A DNA stretch of 64,000 bases from Neobacillus drentensis (GTDB lineage Bacteria; Bacillota; Bacilli; Bacillales; Cytobacillaceae). Each line of letters begins with the position of its first letter. The first letter of the stretch is position 1. Positions 18,345-27,237 of this stretch are shown here, piece by piece. A program made the translations under genes and the position numbers. The notes under the pieces are model-generated. The model searched no databases. It saw only the letters and a program-made list of their open reading frames with translations, and was not told the origin of the DNA. The stretch lies in contig NZ_CP091110.1 of NCBI RefSeq assembly GCF_021560175.1, positions 858,001-922,000 of the forward strand, given 5' to 3'.

Positions 18345-18430
18345 TGTACACCCAACTGACTGATAAAAATAGTGGAAATCTCATACGGTCTCTCTTACCA
18401 TATTCGATATAGGCTTGTATAAGACATGAG

Positions 18431-18466
18431 ACAAAAATAGACTGACTCCTTAATCTGCGAGTCAGC
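18431..18466 (-). terminator. Probable terminator of the Tyr/Pro-rich protein gene
   Basis: On the minus strand CTGACTC pairs with GAGTCAG around a ten-base loop, followed by TCTATTTTTGT. Confidence 0.55.
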
Positions 18467-18491
18467 TAGTCTTGAAAAAATGGAGAAGGGA

Positions 18492-18881
18492 TTATCTCCC
18501 CCATTTCATTGCAATGGTTAAGGTGCAGCAGTTGACTGATTGCAGTTGGTTAGGGTGGGTGGCAAGGGTAAAATTCACGCCAGTAGGTGTGAATCTAGAC
18601 TGAACAGGTACTCTTAAACCAATTGATTTTATCAATTGATCAACTTCAGTCTGTTTTCCTTGCTGGGCAGCACTCATAACCTTGCGGGAAAATTGAGCAT
18701 CACCAAGGCGGTCTAAAAGTATACTTCCCTGCGCCATTAACAGACGAAAGGTTTTGACGGACGTTTCAAATATATTGATATCGACAGGTGGATACATGCG
18801 TGGGATGGGAGCGTTTAGTGTATAGGTCGGATAAACCTGATTGGGAGGAATAGCCGGATAATAAAAAGGGTTGTAGTACAT
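18492..18881 (-). CDS. Hypothetical protein with Tyr/Pro-rich N-terminus
   Basis: 129 residues from the ATG at 18881, which follows GGAAGGAGAG. The first 35 residues are rich in Tyr, Pro and Asn (MYYNPFYYPAIPPNQVYPTY); the rest is a mixed alpha/beta segment with a helix around FETSVKTFRLLMAQGSILLDRL and a beta-rich C-terminus. There is no signal peptide or membrane helix. I do not recognise the family. Small Tyr/Pro-rich proteins are common on Bacillus spores, so a spore-associated role is possible but unsupported here. Confidence 0.6.
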   Translation of the reverse strand: MYYNPFYYPAIPPNQVYPTYTLNAPIPRMYPPVDINIFETSVKTFRLLMAQGSILLDRLGDAQFSRKVMSAAQQGKQTEVDQLIKSIGLRVPVQSRFTPTGVNFTLATHPNQLQSVNCCTLTIAMKWGR

Positions 18882-19075
18882 GCTTTCTCTCCTTCCATAA
18901 TAAAAACACAAGGCAATATACGGTATGACATAAGGGGGACTTTTGTTCCGATGGAAGGATGACAGGGGATCGATATAGGTGATATCTATGACTTTAAGTG
19001 TATGTTTAAATCCACTAGATTTTTTTAAAGTGGAGGAGTGAGTTAAAATTAAAGGATGAGGATATAGAGAGGAGA

Positions 19076-19411
19076 GTGATTTCTGTTATTCAGGCCATTA
19101 TTTTATTTATTCTAGCTGGACTTGCTGAGATTGGCGGAGGATACTTGATTTGGCTGTGGCTGCGTGAGGATAAGCCATGGTGGTTTGGAGTATTTGGCGC
19201 AATTGTCTTGGTTGTATACGGTGTAATCCCCACGTTTCAAAAATTCCCTTCGTTTGGAAGAGTGTACGCTGCATATGGGGGAATCTTTATTCTTCTAGCT
19301 GTACTCTGGGGGTGGGGAATCGATAAAAAGACCCCTGATGTATATGATTGGATTGGTACGTTAATTTGTTTGATTGGAGTTACGGTGATTCTTTGGGCAC
19401 CGAGACATTAA
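19076..19411 (+). CDS. YnfA-family (UPF0060) small membrane protein
   Basis: 111 residues with four membrane helices. The family signature is clear: ILAGLAEIGGGYLIWLWLRE near the N-terminus, YAAYGGIFI and WIGTLICLIGVTVILWAPR at the end. The role is unknown; small multidrug-resistance-like transport has been suggested for the family. The start codon is GTG at 19076, but GGAG sits only one base before it, so initiation at the following ATT codon cannot be excluded. Confidence 0.85.
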   Translation: MISVIQAIILFILAGLAEIGGGYLIWLWLREDKPWWFGVFGAIVLVVYGVIPTFQKFPSFGRVYAAYGGIFILLAVLWGWGIDKKTPDVYDWIGTLICLIGVTVILWAPRH

Positions 19412-19489
19412 GAATTTTTTTCGCTTTACGAAGGTTTTTTCATTCCCTCTAAAGAAATTATGGTATCCTTTGGTAGGGAGGAGATTTAC

Positions 19490-20461
19490 ATGCTGCAAAG
19501 TTTAAATAAACGACTTGTCAAAATTATGCCGTTGATCACTCCAGTTAGTGTGATTTTAGGCGTTCTTTTAAGCACTCATATAAAAGATTATTCTTATTTA
19601 ATTCCTTGGATTTTTGCCTTTATGACTTTTGAAGGCAGTTTAAGTTCAAATTTCCGATCATTAAAGGATGTCATTACACATCCATTCCCTATATTCCTAG
19701 CCTTGATGATTTTACACGTCCTTATGCCGCTTTGGGCCTGGGGGATTGGTCATGCTGCTTTTTCAGGAGATGCCTACACCATCACTGGTCTTGTTCTCGG
19801 CATGGTCATTCCCACGGGTGTCACTAGTTTCATTTGGGTATCGATTTATAAAGGAAACATTCCTTTGGTTTTATCCATTATCTTAATTGATACTTTATTA
19901 TCACCGATTATTGTTCCATTGACTTTGACATTATTTATTGGTCAAAAGGTCGATATGGATACAATGAGTATTATGAAAGGTATGTTGGGAATGGTGGTCA
20001 TCCCATCATTGATTGGGATGACTTTAAATCAGCTTACAAAAGGGAAAGTGAAAGAACAAATAGGTCCAAATCTTGCTCCTTTCTCAAAACTTTGTTTAGG
20101 TATTGTTGTGATGCTGAATGGGTCTGTTGTGGCCCCTTATTTGAAAAATTTTAGCTTTAAGCTGGTTAGTATTATAGTAGTTGTCTTTTTTATTGCCTTA
20201 ACGGGGTATTTGTTTTCCTTCTTGATTGGACGCTTGATGAAGAGAGGACAAGGTACTGTTATTACTTTGACGTTTACAGGCGGGATGAGAAATATTAGTG
20301 CGGGGGCTGTATTAGCGGTTTCCTTTTTTCCAGCAGCAGTAGCGGTTCCGGTTGTAGTTGCGATGCTATTCCAGCAAGTGTTGGCTTCGTTAAATGGTCA
20401 TTTTCTTGAGCGTTATTATAGTAAAAAAGCCGTCGACAGTCAGGAATCGATTGCATTATAA
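19490..20461 (+). CDS. Bile acid:sodium symporter (BASS) family transporter
   Basis: 323 residues from the ATG at 19490, six bases after GGGAGGAG; an in-frame upstream start lacks such a site. About ten membrane helices with the BASS-like unwound helix region (GLVLGMVIPTGVTSFIW) and a TFTGGMRNISAGAVLA segment. Likely a sodium-coupled importer of an organic anion; similar to Bacillus YocS-type proteins. Ends at a shared terminator facing ade. Confidence 0.8.
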   Translation: MLQSLNKRLVKIMPLITPVSVILGVLLSTHIKDYSYLIPWIFAFMTFEGSLSSNFRSLKDVITHPFPIFLALMILHVLMPLWAWGIGHAAFSGDAYTITGLVLGMVIPTGVTSFIWVSIYKGNIPLVLSIILIDTLLSPIIVPLTLTLFIGQKVDMDTMSIMKGMLGMVVIPSLIGMTLNQLTKGKVKEQIGPNLAPFSKLCLGIVVMLNGSVVAPYLKNFSFKLVSIIVVVFFIALTGYLFSFLIGRLMKRGQGTVITLTFTGGMRNISAGAVLAVSFFPAAVAVPVVVAMLFQQVLASLNGHFLERYYSKKAVDSQESIAL

Positions 20462-20467
20462 ATGGGA

Positions 20468-20495
20468 AAGCCAGTTTCGGAGAAACTGGCTTCTT
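20468..20495. terminator. Bidirectional terminator between convergent genes
   Basis: AAGCCAGTTTC pairs with GAAACTGGCTT around a three-base loop. It serves the BASS transporter gene and the ade gene. Confidence 0.8.
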
Positions 20496-20496
20496 A

Positions 20497-22227
20497 TTAT
20501 GCATCTATCCCAATATGCTTAAATGTTGAAACCTGGAATAGCCCTTGATCTGTCAGCTTTAACTCCGGGATGACCGGAAGCGATAAAAAGGATAGTGTTA
20601 AGAATGGATTAAGATGGTTGTTAGCTCCAATTTTTTTAAGAGCAAGATGGATCTCATTTAGTTTGCTGTACACTTCCTTGTAAGGAAGATCTGACATTAA
20701 TCCTGCAATAGAAAGCTCTAAAGAGGCGACTACTTCTCCTTGATTAACGACAACCATACCACCCTGCATATCTTTGATTGCATTTGCGGCCACAACCATA
20801 TCCTTATTATTGGTGCCTGCGATGATAAGGTTATGTGAATCATGGGCGATAGTGGTCGCGATGGCTCCTGATTTTAGACCCAAGCCTTTCACAATCCCCA
20901 AGCCTATTGCCCCTGTCAGCTGATGGCGTTCAATGACAGCCAGCTTTAATTGATCAGCAATAATGGATGGCTGAAATAATCCAAGTTCACACGTATCCAC
21001 CTGTTCTATTTGATGGATTGTTACGAGACTGTTAGGGATAATTTCAATAATATTCGCCTTCGTGCCCTTTATAAGGAACTGAAAACTATCCTCTTCAAGC
21101 TCGTGAAAGCGAACCGATTCTCTTATGGATGCAGGGATGGGGAAAGTTAGAAGTTTGGGTTCATTGATTAGCAAGCCATCCTTGACAACCGCAAGTCCAT
21201 CTTTGTATACATCCGTTATCCGGATGGTTTCGAGGTTATCAAAAAGGATGAAATCCGCTTTGTAACCGGGGGCAATAGCTCCTTTTTCTTCAAGGCCATA
21301 ACATTCGGCCGCATTAATGGATGCCATTTGAATTGCAGTGACTGGGGAAATCCCAGAGGCAATCGCCAGCCGAACATTATGGTCAATACTGCCTTCCTGA
21401 ACAAGGTCGTCTAGGTGCTTATCATCTGTTACAAACAGACAGCGTCTGGCGTTATGCTCATTCACAACAGGGATTAACTGATGTAAGTCCTTGGCAACAG
21501 TCCCTTGACGAATCATCAAGTACATTCCTCTACGAAGACGCTCTTTTGCTTCATCAGCCGTTGTACTTTCGTGATCAGTTCGAATGCCCTCAGACATATA
21601 TACGTTTAAATCATCGGCTTTTAGTCCAGCCGCATGACCATCGATTTTTTTTCCTAAGTTCTTTGCATCTGATAGTTTATCGATCATATCTTGGTCTGCA
21701 TTTACCACGGCAGGGTAATTCATTACTTCTGCTAAACCGAGGACGCGCGGATGATGATAAAAAGGCTTTAAATCCTCGGCCATAAGAATGGCGCCGGAAT
21801 GTTCAAAGGCTGTTGCCGGTACGCAGGAGGGAAGCATAAAGTAAAAGTCAAATGCAAGGCCTTCCGTAGAATCCAGCATATATTGAAGACCTGCCGCTCC
21901 TGCGACATTCGCAATTTCATGGGGATCCGCAATGACGGTCGTAACCCCATGAAGGAGAAGGACTTTGGCGAATTCCCCGGCTGTTACCGTAGAGGATTCA
22001 ATATGGACATGGCCATCAATGAAAGCTGGAGAAACATAACTGCCATTTGCATCAATGATATTTTTTCCGCTATATTCTCCTATTCCTGCAAAATATCCGT
22101 CTACAATGGCAATGTCAGCTTCGAATATTTCACCGTTAAAGACATCGATTATTTTTCCATTCTTAATGACAGTATCTGCAAGTTCGTTTCCAGATGCCAC
22201 AGAGATTCTTCTTTCTAATTGATCCAT
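20497..22227 (-). CDS. ade: Adenine deaminase
   Basis: 576 residues from the ATG at 22227; an ATG three codons upstream is abutted by the AGAGG ribosome binding site and is unlikely to be used. It is an amidohydrolase with the metal site FIDGHVHIESS, a conserved DGHAAGL, FVTDDKHLDDL and the adenine-deaminase C-terminal domain (GGMVVVNQGEV). It converts adenine to hypoxanthine and ammonia in the cytoplasm for purine salvage. The upstream gene on the same strand is guaD, 24 bases away, so the two likely form a purine-base deamination operon. No purine riboswitch was found upstream. Confidence 0.92.
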   Translation of the reverse strand: MDQLERRISVASGNELADTVIKNGKIIDVFNGEIFEADIAIVDGYFAGIGEYSGKNIIDANGSYVSPAFIDGHVHIESSTVTAGEFAKVLLLHGVTTVIADPHEIANVAGAAGLQYMLDSTEGLAFDFYFMLPSCVPATAFEHSGAILMAEDLKPFYHHPRVLGLAEVMNYPAVVNADQDMIDKLSDAKNLGKKIDGHAAGLKADDLNVYMSEGIRTDHESTTADEAKERLRRGMYLMIRQGTVAKDLHQLIPVVNEHNARRCLFVTDDKHLDDLVQEGSIDHNVRLAIASGISPVTAIQMASINAAECYGLEEKGAIAPGYKADFILFDNLETIRITDVYKDGLAVVKDGLLINEPKLLTFPIPASIRESVRFHELEEDSFQFLIKGTKANIIEIIPNSLVTIHQIEQVDTCELGLFQPSIIADQLKLAVIERHQLTGAIGLGIVKGLGLKSGAIATTIAHDSHNLIIAGTNNKDMVVAANAIKDMQGGMVVVNQGEVVASLELSIAGLMSDLPYKEVYSKLNEIHLALKKIGANNHLNPFLTLSFLSLPVIPELKLTDQGLFQVSTFKHIGIDA

Positions 22228-22251
22228 CTTCAACATCCTCTTTTTATCAGA

Positions 22252-22722
22252 TTAATATTCAACCTTAGTGTGTGATTTCTCCCAGGTTCTAAACGGCAAG
22301 TCGCCATTTACATGAAAAATTTGTTTCATTGGGATTTTTCGCACTTCGTAAGGTAATGCGAGTTGTTCATAAATAAATTGATCGTCAAAGCCAATTTTTG
22401 CTGCGTCTTCTTTGGTACAGGCATAATAAACAGCCTTTGGACGAGCCCAATAGATGGCGCCAATGCACATTGGGCAGGGTTCGCAGCTCGTATAGATGTC
22501 ACAGTCCTCAAGCTGATAGCTTTTAAGAGCTTGGCAGGCTTCGCGAATTGCCTGAACTTCGGCATGGGCTGTCGGGTCGTTTGAGGCAGTAACTTCATTC
22601 CGGCCTCTGCTGATAATTTTCCCCTCTTTGACAACGATCGCTCCAAATGGTCCTCCATGACTGCTCATCACATTGGTGAGAGCTTCATCAATTGCTTCTT
22701 CTATAAATTTGTCAGCTGACAT
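22252..22722 (-). CDS. guaD: Guanine deaminase
   Basis: 156 residues, the same length as Bacillus GuaD. Cytidine-deaminase-fold zinc site: TAHAEVQAI (His and catalytic Glu) and TSCEPCPMCIGAIYWARP (two Cys ligands). The C-terminal FDDQFIYEQ and final KVEY match the Bacillus guanine deaminase pattern rather than tRNA adenosine deaminase TadA. It converts guanine to xanthine and ammonia. GGAGAGATTGTA precedes the ATG. It is followed by ade in the same direction. Confidence 0.9.
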   Translation of the reverse strand: MSADKFIEEAIDEALTNVMSSHGGPFGAIVVKEGKIISRGRNEVTASNDPTAHAEVQAIREACQALKSYQLEDCDIYTSCEPCPMCIGAIYWARPKAVYYACTKEDAAKIGFDDQFIYEQLALPYEVRKIPMKQIFHVNGDLPFRTWEKSHTKVEY

Positions 22723-23138
22723 TACAATCTCTCCAATCTACTCTATATTAAACGTTGATCATTATAGGTTTATACCTACCTTGTGTTAAAGAGGAAAACA
22801 AAATTTTTCCTTTTAAACTTGAGATTTATTATTCTATAACACTCGGATATTTTCTCTTTTGTTGTAAGAATATCTGACAGCTTTTTTTAAAATGAATTCC
22901 TTAGAAAAATTCCCAATCATGTCATCCTAAAGAAATCATCGTTCCAGTATGTTTTTAAGGGAGGGAAAGAGGTAACTGAAAGGAAACTAGAGATTCAATC
23001 CATCTAGCATGAAACCATCCGGCGGAAAGTACTGAAACCAGTCTTGTGTTTCTAAGAAAAATGAATCGGCAGGTGGCGTGGACCATCTATGATTTTTTCT
23101 TTATAATAGAGATACTAATACCAGTTTTGGAGGGCCAT
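22723..23138. other. 416-bp gene-free region between guaD and the SRPBCC gene
   Basis: This stretch must hold two divergent promoters. It is AT-rich on the guaD side. I see no purine riboswitch consensus and no good terminator; CTAGA/TCTAG (about 22988-23008) forms a small inverted repeat. Nothing else is recognised. Confidence 0.4.
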
Positions 23139-23594
23139 ATGACTAAATTATTCGTGGATAAGACGATTGAAATTAATGCTCCTGCTTCAAATGTTTGGGA
23201 TGTCTTAACTAAAAGTGATTTAAATTGCCAGTGGGCGGTCGAGTTTTCCAGCGGTGGTCCAGAGTTTCACTTGGAATCAACATGGGAGTTAGAAAGTCCG
23301 GTATATTGGAAAGGTCAGGATGGAACCGTGATTGTCGAAGGAAATGTAACCGCTGTTAAGCAAGATAAACTTCTTCGTTTTACTGTATTCGATGTTCGAA
23401 TGGCAGAAAGACCCGAGGTTACAGAGGAAGATGGTATCACCTTTCATTTAGCTGAAGTTGAAGGAAAGACGACCCTTCATATTTTACAAGGTGATTTTTC
23501 TGCTATGACGAATGGTCAGTTCTATCGAGATGCTAGCGCAGAAATCTGGGATAAGGTCCTGCCAAAGATTAAAAGGATAGCGGAAGAGTTTTAG
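23139..23594 (+). CDS. SRPBCC (START-like) domain protein, AHSA1 type
   Basis: 151 residues from the ATG at 23139, which follows GGAGGGCC; the open frame extends 31 codons further upstream without a start signal. The sequence KTIEINAPASNVWDVLTKSDLNCQW starts a typical SRPBCC ligand-binding fold and the C-terminal helix SAEIWDKVLPKIKRIAEEF closes it. Such proteins bind hydrophobic ligands; function unknown. It is followed by the M19 dipeptidase gene. Confidence 0.75.
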   Translation: MTKLFVDKTIEINAPASNVWDVLTKSDLNCQWAVEFSSGGPEFHLESTWELESPVYWKGQDGTVIVEGNVTAVKQDKLLRFTVFDVRMAERPEVTEEDGITFHLAEVEGKTTLHILQGDFSAMTNGQFYRDASAEIWDKVLPKIKRIAEEF

Positions 23595-23666
23595 TAGCTG
23601 AGTATTTTTTATACTTGGCCTTTTTTTATTATGGTACACTTTTTATAAAAAGGAGTTTTGGAAACC

Positions 23667-24602
23667 ATGAATATTATTGATCTGCATTGTGATGCCTTGA
23701 TGAAACTCCAGGAAGCAAAGGGAGCTTTACGATTTGCCGATGCAAAAGAGCTCGATACGAATAAGAATCGGTTACAAGCGGGCCAAGTTAAGGTGCAGTG
23801 CTTTGCGATATTTATCGAGCCGGACATTAAAGGAGATCAGAAGTTTCAGGTTGCACTTGAGCAAATTGATTATTTTTATAAGGAAGTTCTCGGTCGTAAT
23901 CCTGATATGGTTCATATTAAAGCCTGGTCGGATTTTGACCGTTTGAAACTTGGGCAGATAGGAGCGATGCTAACGCTTGAGGGGGTAGATGCCATCGGGA
24001 ATGATTTAGCGAAGCTTCATATCCTTTATCAATTGGGAGTCCGGTCGGTGGGATTGACTTGGAACCAGGCGAATCTTGCTGCCGATGGTGCAGGGGAACC
24101 GCGCGGCGGAGGGCTGACCGTGTTCGGAAAGGAGATTGTTGAGTTTAATAACCAGCATCAAATCCTTACGGATGTATCTCATCTAAGTGACAAAGGAATT
24201 TGGGAAGTGATCGAATTAGCCAAATATCCCATTGCCAGCCATTCCAATGCCCGGTCACTTTGCAGCCATCCACGGAATTTAACGGATGAACAGGCGAAGG
24301 CGATGTTTGCACGGGGGGGATTGGTCCACGTGGTTTATAATCCTCCGTTTATTAAGGAAAGTGGAGAGGTAATCATTTCAGACTTGGTCAAACATATTGA
24401 TCATTTTTGTTCCTTAGGCGGTGTAAAGCAACTTGGCCTTGGTTCTGATTTTGATGGTATCTCTACCTTTGTCAAGGAATTGGAAGATGCCTCTAAAAGT
24501 CAAAATCTGATCAATGAATTGTTAAAGCATTTTAAAGAGGAAGAGGTACGAGGCTTTGCCTATGAAAACTTTCTTAATCACCGTCCGGGACTTGAGCGGT
24601 AA
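23667..24602 (+). CDS. Membrane dipeptidase-family (M19) zinc peptidase
   Basis: 311 residues from the ATG at 23667; AGGAG is 11 bases before it, and an in-frame TTG at 23658 is too close to the site. Renal-dipeptidase zinc motifs are visible: DLHCDAL, the bridging Glu in LTLEGVDAIG, VSHLSDKG, ASHSNARS and GLGSDFDGI. It hydrolyses dipeptides, usually with broad specificity including D-residues. No signal peptide is seen, so it probably acts in the cytoplasm. It is followed after 24 bases by a small HTH gene. Confidence 0.88.
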   Translation: MNIIDLHCDALMKLQEAKGALRFADAKELDTNKNRLQAGQVKVQCFAIFIEPDIKGDQKFQVALEQIDYFYKEVLGRNPDMVHIKAWSDFDRLKLGQIGAMLTLEGVDAIGNDLAKLHILYQLGVRSVGLTWNQANLAADGAGEPRGGGLTVFGKEIVEFNNQHQILTDVSHLSDKGIWEVIELAKYPIASHSNARSLCSHPRNLTDEQAKAMFARGGLVHVVYNPPFIKESGEVIISDLVKHIDHFCSLGGVKQLGLGSDFDGISTFVKELEDASKSQNLINELLKHFKEEEVRGFAYENFLNHRPGLER

Positions 24603-24626
24603 TTTTGATTAAAAGGGGATATTATA

Positions 24627-24857
24627 GTGTATCTGACAATAGAAGAAACAGCGGAATATTTAGCGGTTCCAGAGGCTACCGTCAAGAGCCTGATCCAAAA
24701 AAAGAAAATCCGAGCGCTATTTGACGGCGAACAATACCTCATTTACAAAGAACAATTTGCCACACATTTAAAACAAGTAGAAAAATACAAACAGCTCGTC
24801 GACGAATACCTGAACGAACCTATCCCAGAAAGTATCGATGTAAAGGACGAGGATTAA
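24627..24857 (+). CDS. Excisionase-like small HTH DNA-binding protein
   Basis: 76 residues from a GTG start after AAGGGGAT. The first 50 residues form a winged HTH of the MerR/Xis type (MYLTIEETAEYLAVPEATVKSLIQKKKIRALF); the tail is acidic. No integrase, att repeat or phage gene is near, so it is probably a stand-alone regulator rather than an excisionase. Co-transcription with the dipeptidase gene is likely. Confidence 0.7.
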   Translation: MYLTIEETAEYLAVPEATVKSLIQKKKIRALFDGEQYLIYKEQFATHLKQVEKYKQLVDEYLNEPIPESIDVKDED

Positions 24858-24874
24858 TGGTGCCTGACACCATT
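24856..24874. repeat. Short palindromic repeat containing GGTGCCTGACACC
   Basis: AATGGTG-CCTGA-CACCATT forms a seven-bp hairpin, with a second GGACA/TGTCC-type hairpin just after it. The same 13-base core is present in the opposite orientation at 30459-30471, so it is a dispersed REP-like element in this genome. Confidence 0.6.
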
Positions 24875-24939
24875 CGTGGACACTGTCCATTTGGAGAGGA
24901 CGGTTAGGGGTATTTATAGTTTAGTGAGGTGATGAACTT

Positions 24940-25317
24940 TTGGCTACTATTTTTATTAAAAGGGTTTATGAACCATATGATGAGATGGATGGCTGCAGGA
25001 TTTTGGTTGACCGGTTGTGGCCGCGGGGGATTTCGAAGGATGCTGCGCGTTTGTCGTATTGGTTTAAAGAGGTCGCTCCTAGTAATGAGCTGCGGAAGTC
25101 GTTTTGTCATGTGCCGGAGCTTTTTGATGAGTTTCGTATAAAGTACCTTAAAGAGCTTCGGACGGATGATGAAAAGCGTGAGTTAGTCAGGCAAATACTT
25201 GAGCTCGCGGAGAAGGATCGGGTGACTCTTTTATATGGAGCTAAGGAACCGATCTATAATCATGCTCAAGTGTTGATGGAGGAGCTTAGAGGACAAACAT
25301 TAGAGACTAAAGAGTAA
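24940..25317 (+). CDS. DUF488-family protein
   Basis: 125 residues from a TTG start seven bases after GAGGTGAT. The DUF488 pattern is clear: FIKRVYEPYDEMDGCRILVDRLWPRG at the start, then a basic middle and VTLLYGAKEP with NHAQVL near the end. Function unknown; the family is widespread and small. It is followed by a terminator. Confidence 0.85.
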   Translation: MATIFIKRVYEPYDEMDGCRILVDRLWPRGISKDAARLSYWFKEVAPSNELRKSFCHVPELFDEFRIKYLKELRTDDEKRELVRQILELAEKDRVTLLYGAKEPIYNHAQVLMEELRGQTLETKE

Positions 25318-25381
25318 ATCTATCCTCATAGAGCGTTCATGAGGACAAAGCCAGGAACTAAAAAGACAATCTGTCTTCAAG

Positions 25382-25425
25382 AAGCAGAAGGCCAAAATCC
25401 CAACGGCCCTCTGCTTTTAATTTTT
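25382..25425. terminator. Terminator between DUF488 and YitT genes
   Basis: AAGCAGA(A)GGCC pairs with GGCC(C)TCTGCTT, followed by TTAATTTTT on the plus strand. It overlaps the last codons of the convergent YitT gene. Confidence 0.75.
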
Positions 25426-26238
25426 CCGGAATCGCCCCATGACTTCCATCGTTTGCATGATATTCACAAATGCATGTGGATCGACATTTTTTATCGTGTG
25501 CTTGGTTTCATTCAGCTCAAATTTAGTGATAACCGTCGTTAACATCTTCCGTTGCTTATGAGTGTAAGCCCCTTCAACATCCGTTACCGTTACTCCTCTA
25601 GCATGGAGCTTAAATAAAGAATCGGTCAGTTCGTGATACTTATCCGTAATAATCGTGATCGTCAACTTATTTTGATTCGTATACACCATATCAACAGCAC
25701 GGCCAGCCACATAGATCGCAATAATTGTATAAAGAGTAATATTCCATCCGAAAATCAATCCCGAACTCCCCACGACAAAAAGATTCATAATCGTATTTAA
25801 AAAGCCAACTTGAATGTTCTTCTTTTTAGCCAGTGTTAAGCTGATAATATCAGTCCCGCCCGTCGACCCGCCTTGGCGGATAATAAGCCCAACAGCGATT
25901 CCATAGAGGGCCCCACCGATAATCGAAGATAAAAGAATATCAGGACTAATCGCCCGAATGGGAATGAATCGCATACTAAGCGATAAAACCAATACCGCAT
26001 AACCAGTAAACAGGACAAATCTTTTCCCTAAATATTTGATCCCAACGAAAAATAGTGGAATATTAATGGCTAAAATAATTAATCCCGTATTGATATGGGT
26101 AAAGTGCTGAATTAAGAAGGAGATCCCTGTTACGCCTCCTGAAGTCAGCTTATGTGGAATGAGGAAAGAATTAAAGGAAAAGCCGAAAAGGATGGCCGAT
26201 AGCCCGATGACGATGATTTGAAAAAGTAATCGAAACAA
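25417..26238 (-). CDS. YitT-family membrane protein
   Basis: 273 residues from the TTG at 26238, which is well spaced from GAGGTG; the GTG at 26247 overlaps that site. Five or six membrane helices include the family segments KLTSGGVTGISFLI and RQGGSTGGTDIIS, followed by a cytoplasmic DUF2179 domain (LTITIITDKYHELTDSLFKLHARGVTVTDVEG). Function unknown. Monocistronic. Confidence 0.85.
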   Translation of the reverse strand: MFRLLFQIIVIGLSAILFGFSFNSFLIPHKLTSGGVTGISFLIQHFTHINTGLIILAINIPLFFVGIKYLGKRFVLFTGYAVLVLSLSMRFIPIRAISPDILLSSIIGGALYGIAVGLIIRQGGSTGGTDIISLTLAKKKNIQVGFLNTIMNLFVVGSSGLIFGWNITLYTIIAIYVAGRAVDMVYTNQNKLTITIITDKYHELTDSLFKLHARGVTVTDVEGAYTHKQRKMLTTVITKFELNETKHTIKNVDPHAFVNIMQTMEVMGRFRKN

Positions 26239-26375
26239 AGAAAACACCTCAGTCCTATTTAAGCCATTTTTCCACGAGTCACTTGATAGTTATAAAGTCC
26301 GAAATCGTAAGTGGGCAAAACCCATTAAGAAGCAGAAAAGTACATCTTATAAAAAACCTCATTTTAGTTTGAGCC

Positions 26376-26408
26376 TTATACAAATTTTAATGTTATAAAT
26401 TTGTATAA
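26376..26408. repeat. Perfect 12-bp inverted repeat upstream of the YitT gene
   Basis: TTATACAAATTT (26376-26387) and AAATTTGTATAA (26397-26408) are exact complements with a nine-base spacer. It could be an operator for the YitT gene or a hairpin; no regulator is obvious nearby. Confidence 0.5.
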
Positions 26409-26424
26409 AAAAATTTTTTCCTAA

Positions 26425-26454
26425 ATAAAAAAACGCCTAGGATCAAAGGCGTCT
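26425..26454 (-). terminator. Terminator of the hemolysin III-type gene
   Basis: GACGCCT pairs with AGGCGT(T) on the minus strand, followed by seven T. Confidence 0.85.
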
Positions 26455-26458
26455 AAAC

Positions 26459-27106
26459 TTAAATCACATATAAGTATACGGATAAGAAATGGGACAAGGT
26501 TCCGAGTAAAATAAAGATATGGAAAATCTCATGAAAGCCTAAATACTTTGTTTCAAGAAACTTCGGCTTTGCCCCGTAAATCACACCGCCTATCGTATAA
26601 AAAATTCCTCCGAGGATCAGTAAGAACAGTCCAATTGGGTTTAAACTTCCAGTCAGTGGTGAGAAGACAAACACAATCATCCAACCCATCGCGATATACA
26701 AAGCTGTCGAAATCCAGCGCGGACATGCAAACCAGACCATTTTAAAAACAACGCCGCTAATTGCAACCGCCGAGATAATTGAAAATAACATAGCACCTGT
26801 CTTTCCGTTCAGACTAATAAAACAAAAAGGCGTGTACGTTCCCGCAATCAGCACAAAAATCATTGAATGATCGAGTCTTCGTAAAAAGGCAATCACCTTA
26901 TCACGAGCCATCACCATGTGATAAGTTGCTGAAGCAGAGTAAAGCAGGATCATACTGACACCAAAAATAATTACGGCGGTAATCTCAAGCGGGGTTGGGT
27001 TTGTCATCGACGCTTTTATGACCATCATGAGTAAACCGACAAATGATAAAACAGCTCCGGCTAAATGGGTTAATCCATTAATGGGTTCTCGGATATAATT
27101 ATGCAT
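26459..27106 (-). CDS. Hemolysin III-family (PAQR/YqfA) membrane protein
   Basis: 215 residues with seven membrane helices. The first conserved segment is REPINGLTHLAGAVLS; SATYHMVM, RRLDHSMIFVLIAGTYTPFC and FHEIFHIFILLGTLSHF carry the conserved Ser, Asp and His of the family zinc site. The name is historical; the role in Bacillus is not established. GGGAGG precedes the ATG. A GTAGTT/AACTAC inverted repeat lies at 27131-27147 in the promoter region. Confidence 0.88.
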   Translation of the reverse strand: MHNYIREPINGLTHLAGAVLSFVGLLMMVIKASMTNPTPLEITAVIIFGVSMILLYSASATYHMVMARDKVIAFLRRLDHSMIFVLIAGTYTPFCFISLNGKTGAMLFSIISAVAISGVVFKMVWFACPRWISTALYIAMGWMIVFVFSPLTGSLNPIGLFLLILGGIFYTIGGVIYGAKPKFLETKYLGFHEIFHIFILLGTLSHFLSVYLYVI

Positions 27107-27174
27107 TTCGTTGCCTCCCTAACACAACATGTAGTTTTGATAACTACTTATAATAATACTGATAAAACGTAATC

Positions 27175-27203
27175 TAGTCAATCTTTATCTCATTATGTAT
27201 AAT
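27175..27203 (+). promoter_or_regulatory. Candidate sigma-A promoter of the DUF1836 gene
   Basis: TAGTCA (27175-27180) and a perfect TATAAT (27198-27203) are 17 bases apart, 34 bases before the start codon. Confidence 0.55.
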
Positions 27204-27237
27204 AAGAATATCGATTAAGTTAGCGAGGGCTTTTTAC

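Noticed and set aside
22723..23138. Purine riboswitch in front of guaD-ade
   Set aside because: The conserved purine-aptamer loops are not found on either strand.
24627..24857. Excisionase of a prophage or ICE
   Set aside because: No integrase, tRNA, att repeats or phage genes are seen within the flanking sequence.
25339..25542. 67-residue open frame on the plus strand over the YitT gene end
   Set aside because: It overlaps the YitT gene and the terminator, and no ribosome binding site precedes it.
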